Source of the DNA: Pristionchus mayeri | Taxonomy: Eukaryota > Nematoda > Chromadorea > Rhabditida > Neodiplogasteridae | DNA: 64,000 nucleotides | Assembly: GCA_036245805.1 (NCBI GenBank) | Contig: BTRK01000004.1 | Coordinates: forward strand, 34,147,541 to 34,211,540 | Direction: 5' to 3' | Part shown: one piece after another, positions 11,364 through 21,327 of the stretch | Layout: every line of letters starts with the position of its first letter | Numbering within the stretch: the first letter of the stretch is position 1 | The notes under the pieces: generated by a model | Seen by the model: the letters and a program-made list of their open reading frames with translations, nothing else | Told to the model about the DNA's origin: nothing | Database searches by the model: none | Program-made: the position numbers and the translations under genes

Positions 11364-13087
11364 GAGACGTGCTCGGTAAGATTCGACCACCCCGCGGACA
11401 TGTTCCTCTATGAACCGGAATCGTGGGCATCTAATTCGGGTGGGAGGTGTGTCTTGGGCCCACTTTATGGGATTCGTCCCTTATCATATGATATGGCCTT
11501 TGAGCGGAGATATATTCGAAAAAGTAGCTGAAGTTGACAAAAAATCATATTTTCTTAAGTATACAAAATTGACTCAAAAGTCAAACTGTGCTTCAATCAA
11601 CGTGTTCTTACGATGTTAAAAATGTATTCAGAGTGAATTCCGGTCGATTCGAATACCACTGTTCGGAACAACATTTTCAGTTTTTTGAGTTGATTTTTCA
11701 GTTAGTGAGTCCAATCCCTTAGCTTTTATGTGGAGGGTGTAGATGATGAGGTTTACATTTATCCCCATTACTGTCACACTTCGGGACGATTCCGCTTTTT
11801 CAGGAAAAAAAAATAAAAACGATCATTTGTGTCAAGCCTAACCATCAAAAATTTAGAATATTCATCATCCTTCGTGTATTATGATTAGGTATAATCACAT
11901 TTGTATTGTTCCATATTAATGCTAAAATATGGCACCAACAATTGCGGAGTTTGGTTCATTTCTGAAAATTCGAATTTTGATCCATCGATTTTGTCCAAGT
12001 CGGAGCGTATTATAATTGTGATTTACAATATGAATCCCGCCAGTTCAGTGTGCATGTTTCAGTAGACCTACACATGAGCCAGAATTGGCCATAGACGGGC
12101 TCACCACTCATTCCGAAATATGAGATTTATAGGCATGAAAACGCGAAATCGTAATGACCTAAAATACAAAACATCGCATAATGAGTCCCAATAGATCTGT
12201 ATTTTATTTTTTACCACGGTTTCAAAAATGTGATTATCCCAAATCATATTTCATGGAAATTTCTACAGAATCCATCGTTGAAGATAAACATCTGTCACGA
12301 TTTCGCGTTTTCATTCTTATAAATCTCATATTTCGGAATGAGTAGTGAGCCCGCCTATGGCCAATTCTGGCTCATGTGTAGGTCTAGTGAAACATACACT
12401 CTGAAGTGGCGGGATTCAGATTGTAAATCACAATTATAATGCGCTCCAACTTGGCCAAAGTCGATGGTGCGAAAATCGAATTTTCAGAAATGAACCAAAC
12501 TCCGCAATTTTTGGTGCCATATTTTAGCATTAATATGGAACAATACAAATGTGATTATACCTAATCATAATACACGAAGGATGATGAATATTCTAAATTT
12601 TTGATGGTTAGGCTTGACACAAATGATCGTTTTTATTTTTTTTCCTGAAAAAGCGGAATCGTCCCGAAGTGTGACAATAATGGGGATAAATGTAAACCTC
12701 ATCAGGCTACACCCTCCACATAAAATCTAAGGGATTGGACTCACTAACTGAAAAATCAGCTCAAAAAACTGAAAATGTTGTTCCGAACAGTGGTATTCGA
12801 ATCGACCGGAATTCACTCTGAATACATTTTGATTGAACACGTTGATTGAAGCACAGTTTGACTTTTGAGTCAATTTTGTATACTTAAGAAAATATGATTT
12901 TTTGTCAACTTCAGCTACTTTTTCGAATATATCTCCGCTCAAAGGCCATAGCATATGATAAGGGACGAATTCCATAAAGTGGGCCCAAGACACACCTCCC
13001 ACCCGAATTAGATGCCCACGATTCCGGTTCATAGAGGAACATGTCCGCAGGGTAGTCGATATGATCGAGTCTTACCGAGCGGGTCTT
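11364..13087. mobile_element. TTAA-flanked foldback element 2
   Basis: TTAA at 11360-11363 and 13088-13091; ends read GAGACGTGCTCGGTAAGA and, inverted, AAGACCCGCTCGGTAAGA. The arms are about 800 bp and the centre is near 12170-12240. The two opposed ORFs at 11410-11619 and 12727-13032 are the same palindrome read from either side, not genes. The outer 200 bp are clearly homologous to the element at 15574-16749. Confidence 0.85.
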
Positions 13088-13795
13088 TTAACCATCGCTG
13101 TACTATATAAAAAACAATTTCATCATCGAGAAAAATGTAATGCCCATTTAGCGAGATACAGTGTACGAGCAAGTTTTTTTCTCAAAAGGAGACGAGGGTA
13201 GGTTAAGTAAAGAGCAGCGGAATCGTGCAGTCTGACGTTTTCGTTTCTCTGTTTCAAGAAGTAAGCACTGCGTGAGAGTGCGAAATCCGAGTCAGAAACA
13301 CACTATAGGTTAGGGTTGGAAAAACGATGCCAAGTAGCACCTCGATGCGTGCCTTTCCCTCGCATATTGCGAAATCAGGTATAGCGTAGCGAATAGCTAC
13401 GTGACACCATTTGCCAACCCGTCTATAGATCGTTCGAGCTGTACGTGTATAAAATAAGAGATTACAACTAGAATTGCAACACATAAAGCTAACTGAACAA
13501 CGTTTCTCGATCGATTCGTAGAGGTACCAGATGAAGTTGTGCAGGAAGTTTCTCGTGGGTCACAAATCTTCAGAATGCGCACTATCAATACAAAGATCAA
13601 ATTCCCACTTGTACAGTTAATTTTCTCTGTTACCTTGTTATACCATTTCTTGTCTCGATGACGGTTAATTTCACATACTTTGATATATTCAAGGAATGAC
13701 TGACCATGTTTTTGTGTATTCGTGTTCGATAATAAAATGAATTTTTTTTAAAATAGATCATCCGATCATGTTTGCAAATGTGGTTCTATGAACGG
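13088..13795. other. Intergenic stretch upstream of the 13840 gene
   Basis: No coding exon or repeat recognised. The last part contains an ordinary AT-rich promoter region. Confidence 0.4.
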
Positions 13796-13803
13796 TATAA
13801 AAA
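13796..13803 (+). promoter_or_regulatory. TATA box (TATAAAAA)
   Basis: Lies 44 bp before the ATG of the Cys-peptide gene at 13840. TTTTCCAG at 13816-13823 could alternatively mark a spliced-leader acceptor. Confidence 0.5.
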
Positions 13804-13839
13804 CGGAATTTGCTATTTTCCAGACAATCTTCGGTTGAA

Positions 13840-14304
13840 ATGCATCTCCATCTTCTGCTTCTCGTGTGTTTCGTCGCACTTTCGACCTCGGAGTTATTGG
13901 ACAGACCTGGAACAAATGGTAGGAAACATCACATGAGACAAAATGCACTTTTATACGTGAAAATTTGATTTCACATATCACTCATTATGACATACTTGAG
14001 GTTTATGACATTTCAGGTATGATGAGTTGCACATGATCATGCCATTGGCTAGTGGGGAAAGTCGTGGAAATAATGTCCTTTTTCAGTAAAAGAAGATGAC
14101 ATCCGCTTCGTGAATGAGAAATACAAAGCATATAACAAGCTATACAATACATGTGTGAAAGAATGCACTAAGCTGAAGCCTTACGGATTAAAATACTTCT
14201 ATAATTGCAAGGAAAGGTGCCAGGATGAATTTGAGCTCATGAAGACGAAGTTTAATCTGCACAAGTTTGAAGAAGAGTACATAATCCGTGCATCGAAATT
14301 CTAA
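13840..14304 (+). CDS. Small secreted peptide with paired CX3C motifs (intact)
   Basis: Two exons, 13840-13918 and 14087-14304, joined in phase 1, give 98 residues. Residues 1-17 are a hydrophobic signal peptide ending ..ALSTS. The mature peptide is lysine-rich and contains exactly four cysteines as CVKEC and CKERC, 13 residues apart. Paired CX3C on two predicted helices is the layout of helical-hairpin (alpha-hairpinin-like) peptides; that fold is inference. The paralogue at 8627 is dead, so this is the family's intact representative here. Function unknown. It is not recognised as any named family. Confidence 0.7.
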
Positions 14305-14809
14305 TAATGATAAATAAGTGGATATATTTTCTTATTGTTTTGATTGTCATTGAGTTGTATTCTTTGAAATAAATGCCACATGCGGAGTGATTTAGTTCAG
14401 TCAAATTCTGAATACAGCAACCAGAAAAAAACAGTTGCAAAGTCAATGGTTGAAAAGTATTGTTAGGAAAGCGCAATACAACAAATAGTTTACTTCGGTT
14501 TTTGTGAGAACTTGTCCGCATAATTTGGACAGACTAGCCGCGAAAAATAGAAAAAAATATAATTATCACTAATTGTTGTGCAAAAATATTTACAACTCTC
14601 CTGAATATATGCTAGATGTTAGAGTCCCTTCGGTCTTTATTGGAAGCAGGACTCTTTAAGTCTTATCGAATTGTACCTTTTTCTAGTTTTTCCGAACTGA
14701 TTTATTGTGATTTAATTTGCAAAAATCGTTTGCTTAATGATTTTGGCTAACTCAATGGCATATCTGATATAACGACGAATTCATCTCTTGACTACATCTC
14801 AACATCGGT
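14305..14809. other. Spacer between Cys-peptide genes
   Basis: 3' flank of the 13840 gene with AATAAA-like sequence (near 14370), then AT-rich sequence leading into the 14810 copy. No gene or repeat recognised. Confidence 0.4.
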
Positions 14810-15267
14810 ATGAATCTCTTCGTATTCGTGTTCGCTTCTCTCGTGGTTCTCTCGTCGTGCGATTGTGAATACAATTTGGATGAATATCCCCGCAGATTTG
14901 GAGGTGCCATAATTAATTTATGAACAAGTAATAATGACAAATAATTGCAGCTGACGACAATAATCTGGAGAAAAGTTTGATTAAACTCGGCTATGCAATC
15001 GGTCACGACGCTAGAACACGACAAAATAACAATGCTAAAATTGCGAAGAAAAGGTGATTGCTATTTGTTCTGTGATCTTTGTTAATGAAGAAAACGATAA
15101 AATTAAAATAATTTGCATTTTTCAGCACTCAAGCTCGCACTTGCGGAGTATGGGAAAAGAAACCTAGAAAAATGTTGGGGAAATGTACGAAAAACCATTA
15201 TCTCGATTGTGTGGATGCATGAAAAGAGCAATTCTACCACTTCAAGGAAAAGAATGGCTTGCCCTAA
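14810..15267 (+). pseudogene. Secreted Cys-peptide gene with an in-frame TGA at a Cys position
   Basis: Exons 14810-14903, 14951-15053 and 15126-15267 join in phases 1 and 2 and keep one frame of 113 codons including the stop. The first exon encodes signal peptide MNLFVFVFASLVVLSS. The only lesion is TGA at 15220-15222, exactly where paralogues have the last Cys of the second CX3C motif (CVDA-TGA-KEQF versus CANACKKQF at 17396). The frame continues to a normal TAA at 15265-15267. A simple TGC to TGA nonsense mutation is the most likely reading. Intron positions match the 17396 gene. Confidence 0.7.
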
Positions 15268-15569
15268 TTATATTGATAAATAATAAATATTTGAGTCAAT
15301 GTATTTTCGCACTCTGCTAATTTAATTATCAAATTTTAGCTGATACCATTGCAATGCAAATAATACACGGTTTGGCTAAAATACAGTTCAGACTTTATCA
15401 CTTTATCGAATATGTTTCTACAATATACATTTTTAGGCAGTCCCGATATTGAATCTCCTTTATACCTCCAGTAGTTCACTCGTATGAAGTACTGGCTAAT
15501 GCACTGTCTCCACTCTTTTTGCATTAACTCTATTTCGCTTTTGCTTGAGGGGGATTGCAATAAAGATGT
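15268..15569. repeat. Duplicated upstream block, left part
   Basis: The stretch ending TTTTGCTTGAGGGGGAT resembles 20606-20660, upstream of the first collagen gene. The block is interrupted here by the TTAA foldback at 15574 and continues after it at 16754. Confidence 0.55.
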
Positions 15570-15573
15570 TTAA

Positions 15574-16749
15574 GAGACCCGCTCCGTAAGATTCGATCAT
15601 TTCGATCACCCCGTGGACATGTTCCTCTAGGAACGGGAACCGTTGGCCGTTCATTATGGTAGGAGGAGTGTTTTGGGACCGTATTATGAAATCCGGTTAA
15701 TATGATATGCTACAGCCTTTGAACAGGAATTTAATGGTAAAATGGTGGAAAATTGATGAAAAAATATAATTTCTTAACGTTAATTACAATTTGAGTGAAA
15801 TTTAGCTCACTTCCAGAAAATCGATTTTCACACCCTCCAAAGTTGGCAAGATCAAGCATTGCTAACTCACAATAAGAGACCCAAAGCCAATAGGTTTGGT
15901 GCATGCGTTGTAATACGGAGTTATTAACAGGTGTCTTGACAGTGGCGAAATTAAATAGTTGTATTACGGAGTACGATTGACAAGAACAGTTCAATAGATG
16001 GCCTGTAGGGATTTGCCAAGTTCGCGAAATTTACATTCCAACTGCAGATAATGCGTTTTCGAGATCAATATCTTCGATATCGGAAAATTGATTAAAATTT
16101 TTGCAAACTTGGCAAGTCCCTACAGTCCAGCCGTTGAAATATACTCACTTATCGCACTCCGTACTACAATACATCAACCGAACCTACTGGCTTTGGATCC
16201 CTGATGGTGAGTTAGCAATACATGAATTACCCAACCTCAGATGGTTCAAATTCGATTTTCTAGAAATGGGTCGTATTTCAATTGATTGAGCTGGGCAGAC
16301 CTACATTCATTAAAATAACGAAAGCTACACAGTATTTATCCCTACTCAGCTGGAATCGGATAGCGTTAAGTTCGATGAAAAATTTCACAAACTTGGCAGG
16401 TACATAATTACCACCCATTCAATTTTTCTTACAGATGGTACCCCGTAGTACAACATATGGGCAAAACCTCTTGGCTTTGGGTCTCTGATTGTGAACTTTA
16501 GAGATCTTGCCAACTTTAGAGTGTTTGAAAACACTCTTGAAAACACTAATAACGTTAAGAAATTATAATTTGTCATCAATTTTCCACCATTTTACCATTA
16601 AATTCCTGTTCAAAGGCTTTAGCATATCATATTAACCAGATTTCATAATTTGGTCCCAAGACACTCCTCATACCATAATAAACGACCAACGGTTCCCGTT
16701 CCTAGAGGAACATGTCCGCGGGGTGCTCGATTCTTACGGAGCGGTTCTC
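15574..16749. mobile_element. TTAA-flanked foldback element 3
   Basis: TTAA at 15570-15573 and 16750-16753; ends GAGACCCGCTCCGTAAGA and, inverted, GAGAACCGCTCCGTAAGA. Palindrome with its centre near 16010-16090. The shortest of the five TTAA elements; its outer sequence matches element 2 (both have CATGTTCCTCTA near the ends). No coding capacity. Confidence 0.85.
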
Positions 16750-16753
16750 TTAA

Positions 16754-17350
16754 AAAAGTCTGTGCTCACTGTTTACTATCATACTTTAAAGCTGTTATGA
16801 GCTCGTTGCTCAGGGCGTGTTTGTTGTCTTAGAAGTACAATCACCATATTAAATTTACAATATCATGAGTTCCTTCAACATGTGTAGAAAGGGAAAACGT
16901 CTCGACGAGCAATATTTATCTAATTACGGCATACAGTCAGTCATCTCGCATTGCTCGGAAATTGTTGAATTTGTTTCAATACGTACATTTTTTAAGAAAT
17001 AGCGTTGTAAAAATACTGTTGCAATCACGAATCGTGTGTTTTCCTCGGTGATTATTCACGCTATTTAATTTCGCCACTGTCCAACAAAGGCATGTAAAGG
17101 GTAAGACACCTGTTAATAACTCGCGAACAGTGGAACTCCCCGTCATCTGAAACACAACCGAACATAAATGAAAGAAATGGTAAACTGGACGTGATGTTAT
17201 CTGAATGATCTGAACAAAATATAAAAATAGTCCTTTCTGTCGATAGTTAAACAAAATCAGCATAATTGAAAAAAATCGACATTGAGTATAGTAGAAACCA
17301 TTTAAGAAATAGTGTTAGCATTATCGGTTTTTTTGTAACTCAATTTGCCA
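16754..17350. repeat. Duplicated upstream block, right part
   Basis: Resembles 20690-21110 and 38810-39120 plus 41960-42075. Shared landmarks are CTGTTTACTA, GCTCAGGGC, and a stretch with CGCCACTGTCCAACAA followed by AACTCGCGAA.AGTGGAACT (17070-17145, 21010-21085, 41975-42050). These blocks precede Cys-peptide genes in all three places, so they may carry shared regulatory sequence. Confidence 0.6.
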
Positions 17351-17355
17351 ATGGG

Positions 17356-17361
17356 TATAAA
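17356..17361 (+). promoter_or_regulatory. TATA box (GGGTATAAAGGGC context)
   Basis: Forty bases before the ATG at 17396. The same GGGTATAAA.GGCATGG context recurs at 36862 before the truncated paralogue at 36904. Confidence 0.6.
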
Positions 17362-17395
17362 GGGCATGGTTTTTTCACTTCCTCTCAACATCGAG

Positions 17396-17843
17396 ATGAA
17401 TCTTCTTGCCTTTTTGTTCGTCTCTCTCATAGTACTCGCATCGTGCAAGTTCAAGTTCAATTTGGATGAATATCCAGCCAAATTTGGAGGTACCATAATT
17501 AATTCTTTCCACAGTATATCAAAACTGCAGCTGATGATCTTAAAATGTGGAATAGTTACCATGATCTCAACGATGCAATCGAAAAGGGCTATAAGAGAGG
17601 ACAAGATAAATATGACTTTGCACTAAAAGGTACTATCGAAAAGTATATTGCGAGAACGCATATTATCAAAAGCAATGAAAATATTTGCCAATATTATTTT
17701 CAGAATTCAGAAATGAACTCGAGGAGTATGGTAAAATAAACCGGAAAAAATGCTTTGAGAAATGCAGAAAAGGTCTCGAATGTGCTAATGCATGCAAAAA
17801 GCAATTCAACCGCTTCAAGACGCAGAATGACTTGGGAAAATAA
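17396..17843 (+). CDS. Small secreted Cys-peptide, three exons (intact)
   Basis: Exons 17396-17489, 17531-17629 and 17704-17843, all joined in phase 1, encode 110 residues. Signal peptide MNLLAFLFVSLIVLAS is followed by a charged, Lys/Tyr/Asp-rich middle exon and a last exon with CFEKC and CANAC, five residues apart, then KKQFNRFKTQNDLGK. This is the best preserved member of the three-exon branch; relatives are 14810 (TGA), 11195 (last exon only) and 36904 (first exon only). Intron 1 is only 41 bp. Secreted peptide of unknown role. Confidence 0.72.
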
Positions 17844-19190
17844 TATTGATAAATAATAATTTAATAATTGATAAATAAACATAATTATCTTAATCATCGT
17901 ATCAGGTTGGTCATACAATTTTGACCGATTTTGACCATTGTGCATTCTTATACCTCCGTTCGTTCGTTGTTGCCCAATCGACTTAGGTCTTTTAGTTGTA
18001 TATATGGGCATCTATACTCTTTTCAGCGCACACTATCATAAATCTGTCCGACCATGGAAACGAATACAGCCCTGCCCCAAACTTCATGTGAGCGACCAAC
18101 ACCCTGACTTTTCGAAGGGTCATCATTTCATTTAGAACAGAGATATGATCCAATCTTTGCCACAGGAGTAAAGCATGATGGACATATGTCGCACTGGTAA
18201 TGTTGACAGTGATCAGCCTCAATCGGCCTATTAGAGTTAAGCGCGTAATCCGAGTTTGGGGTTTCATGACGCTTGTAACGAAACGGTTTTGGAGTATTGT
18301 ATCTATACCGACGGCCCTTGATATTTCAATTACTCATAAATGTGAACTACGTATATAATGCAAGTCAAAATTGTCTTTGGGAGAGAAGGCGGCTCTTCAT
18401 TCAAGAACATGGTTCTTCGGAGTTTAGGTGTCCAACTTTGAACATCGAAATACACACTTTTGGCGATTTTGTGCTAAACCTATGGTTTGAGGAGCGGTAA
18501 TTTCGTGCTCAAATTAATGAACAACCATTAACCTATCCATCACTAATTGGGAATGTTCTGGAGTTCGCTACTTTTTCTAGGGTAATCCGGGCTTAAAGAC
18601 CCTAAATTTTAGGTTTTTCAGCATTTTAGTCGAAAATCAATTGATAGACAAATGTCACTTTTTTAGATGAGAAAGTCAAGTGGGCTATTAAATATTGATA
18701 TAATAAAGAACCAATTAAGTATTGATGATAGCGCCCTTAGGCAGGTGTCAGCCTCGTCAATCCTCGAAACAGAAGATTTGGTCGAATGAACTCTGCTTTT
18801 TCTAAGTGTGCGTGATTCATTGGCCTATAACGAATTCAGCAGCTCTCCCTTTTTGAAACTAGGTAGTGCACGCCTAGTGCTTTTCGAGAAACGTTGTGAG
18901 CCTCTATCTAAAAATTTCTCTGCGAAGCACAGCAACTTTAAATAAAATCGTTAGTTTTCTGAAGATTTCAAATTTACGCAGACCTTGATAGAAATACCAT
19001 AGTAGAAATATTTGCACCATTTCACCGATAATATTCAAAAGGTCGAACATGTCCCTATCTATCGCCATCAGGGCAAGAAGTATCGATTTGAACCAAAGAA
19101 ATTATAAGAACTTAAATTTGGGGTCCGAAATTGGTCAAAACTTTATGACCAATCTAATATTTGCTACACTATCTGCAATACAATAATTGC
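17844..19190. other. Intergenic stretch, no supported gene
   Basis: A minus-strand frame around 18140-18290 contains an isolated CDICPSCF string, but it has no histidine ligands or flanking exons and ends in a stop. Otherwise AT-rich sequence between the Cys-peptide gene and the 3' end of the collagen gene. Confidence 0.4.
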
Positions 19191-19204
19191 ATTACCAAAA
19201 AATA

Positions 19205-20513
19205 TTAATCATTTGTGGCAGTTGCATGGAATCTTCTGAGTTTTCTCCTTCTGTATCCGGTCTCTCCCTCCGCCTTGTGGTACTCCTGTAGCTGTGCTTC
19301 TCCATAGTGATCGGATGCCGCAGGCACCATCTCCACTGCTGCACCAGTTCGAGCGGGGCAGGGACAGTAGGCTCCATCGCCACCCGATGATCCCTCGTCT
19401 CCAGCCGCTCCATCATTACCAGGAGCTCCATCCTCTCCATCACGTCCAGGACCTCCAACGGGTCCCTGAGGACCAGGCTGTCCAGGTGCGGCATTCTCTC
19501 CGCGAGCTCCAGGTCTTCCTGCGGGTCCAGCGGGTCCTTGAGGTCCCGCGTGTCCGGGATGTCCGCGTCCGGAGCGACCGGGCGCGCCAGGAGCGCCAGG
19601 CGCTCCGTCCTCTCCCGGAGCTCCGTCCTGACCAGCATCTCCGGCGGATCCGGGGTCTCCGGGCTGGGATCCGGAACCAGGCGCACCGGGGGCTCCAGCA
19701 TGTCCGGGTGCTCCAGGAGCTCCAGCACGTCCGTCGGGGCCGGGTGGCCCGGCGGGACCCTGGGGACACTGGATGCAGCCGTTGTTGGAGACCTCAATCC
19801 TCCCCCCTATAGCGTGTCCTCCGTCCTTTCCATACACTCCATCTTCTCCATCATCACCAGCATCACCGGGAGCGCCAGGAGGTCCAGGTGGGCCCGCGGG
19901 ACAGTTGTTAGGCTGGGCACCGCATCCGCATGATCCGGATTGGCGCTTGGCACGGCCAGCGAGCATCTTGGCGACCTTGAAAGGATGTGATAAATACTGC
20001 CTCATCTTCCTTTAATCAAGAAATCCATCTTCCATAAATTTCACGAGGAGGGAGATGAAATACCTCAGGAGCACCGGCGGCGGGGGCGGCGCGAGTCACG
20101 AAGACCATCTCGGACCACGCGTTGTCGGCTGTCTCTCTGAAGGAATTAATGAGGATTTGCCATTGGATTGCCGTATTTCAATGAGGTGACAAGAGAGTGG
20201 TATGATACCTAACTCAACACCCTCCTTTAGCGTGAAGTGAAGCATGCGCTCACCTGAACTCATTCAGTTCCTCCATCGATTGATCGTAGAAGTTGTTGAT
20301 GTCGTTGAGCATGTAGGCGAGGCCGCCCAGACAGCTGAAGAAGGATTTCATAGTGAAATTCTAGAAATATGAATCTTGGAAGGGCTGCGAGAAAGAGTCG
20401 ACAAGCCGTCATTTGAACTATACATAGTGTTAGATCAAAGAAGGAAACGTCAGTTCAACTAACCCGATGACAACTGTCGCTGCAGCTACAGAGGCGAATG
20501 CAGCCACTTTCAT
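19205..20513 (-). CDS. Cuticle collagen 1
   Basis: Minus-strand gene of four exons: 20513-20464, 20334-20254, 20136-20064 and 19975-19205 (324 residues). Residues 1-67 form the nematode cuticle collagen N-terminal domain (hydrophobic anchor, then INNFY..EELNEF and ..WSEMVFV). RAKRQ at residues 76-80 is a furin/BLI-4-like cleavage site. Cys-rich SCGCG precedes Gly-X-Y blocks, an interruption with CIQCPQG, a long second Gly-X-Y block, then YCPCP and a basic tail RRRKLRRF. Cysteine pairs flanking Gly-X-Y blocks support trimer cross-linking. Domain order resembles the ROL-6/SQT-1 group, but I would not name an orthologue. Extracellular structural protein of the cuticle. Very similar to the gene at 37166. 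Confidence 0.93.
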
Positions 20514-20564
20514 CTCGAGATGGGGAAGAAGCGAAGTGCTTGTTCCCTCTGCTTGAACCATCCC

Positions 20565-20571
20565 TTTTATA
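20565..20571 (-). promoter_or_regulatory. TATA box of collagen 1
   Basis: TATAAAA on the minus strand, 52 bases before the ATG. Collagen 2 has the same box at 38763-38769 in the same spacing. Confidence 0.6.
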
Positions 20572-20579
20572 CCCCATCA

Positions 20580-21300
20580 TACGCCTATCAACTCTTTAGA
20601 AGTACTGACAAATGCGCTATCTCTACTGTACTCGCATTATCTCTATTACTCTTTTGCTTGAGGGGATGGTAACAAAGACAAACAAAAAAGGCTGCATTAA
20701 CTGTTTACTACTTTCTACTGTTTTGAATTCTTTGCTCAGGGCTCCTTTTCAGATTATCAAATGCATTCGACTTTAGAAATTGCGAGCTTCATCGCACACA
20801 TGTGAAGAAAGGGCAAACGTTTCGAGCAACAGTGTACTAATTATGTACGAAAGTGAAACTCGCTAGGCATTTGCGCAAATGAAATAACAATCTATCTGGA
20901 AACCATTTTCCATTTTTTTGGGAAATATTGTTGTTAAACTATTGTTGTTCTCGGAATTCGAGTTCGCTTGTTTTTTTAGCCTATTGATGTGTCGCGCTGT
21001 TTAAAGTCGCCACTGTCCAACAATAGGATAGAAAGAGCAAGAGACCGGCTAATGTCCAACTCGCGAATAGTGGAACTCCCCGTCATTTCATTGATTGTCC
21101 ACACAATCACAATTCAAATGCACAAAACAAAATTCAAAAAAAAAGATTATTACCGTCTGAATCATTTTTTTTCTGAATCAATCGAATGCTCCATACTCTC
21201 TATGTTCATTTTTGGGCAAAATCTGCATAATTAAATAATGCTACATCAAATAAAAAGAATCTAATTTGCTAACCATATTCTGAGATGTGAATAAAAAGCG
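20580..21300. repeat. Upstream block shared between collagen/Cys-peptide units
   Basis: 20680-20895 is almost identical to 38800-39015 (I see a single difference by eye, AGAAATT versus TAAAATT-type at the middle), which indicates recent duplication or conversion. 20998-21110 matches 41955-42070 and, more weakly, 17060-17145. The block separates a minus-strand collagen from a plus-strand Cys-peptide gene and so is a divergent promoter region. Confidence 0.75.
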
Positions 21301-21327
21301 ATAGTAAATGCACAATTTCCATTCGAA

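Noticed and set aside
11410..13032. Two opposed ORFs with the same N-terminus (MNRNRGHLIRVGG..)
   Set aside because: They are the two arms of TTAA foldback 2 read outward, not genes.
13840..14304. Small Tim-type mitochondrial chaperone, because of twin C-X3-C motifs
   Set aside because: The protein starts with a clear secretion signal, and spacing between motifs varies widely (5-13) within the family, unlike the Tim9/10 family.
18140..18290. Possible zinc finger (CDICPSCF) on the minus strand
   Set aside because: No paired histidines, an early stop and no supporting exons.
19294..20015. Long plus-strand ORFs and extra minus-strand frames over the collagen exon
   Set aside because: They are shadows of the Gly-X-Y coding frame; the codon regularity of the collagen keeps other frames open. 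The same applies at 37267-37928.
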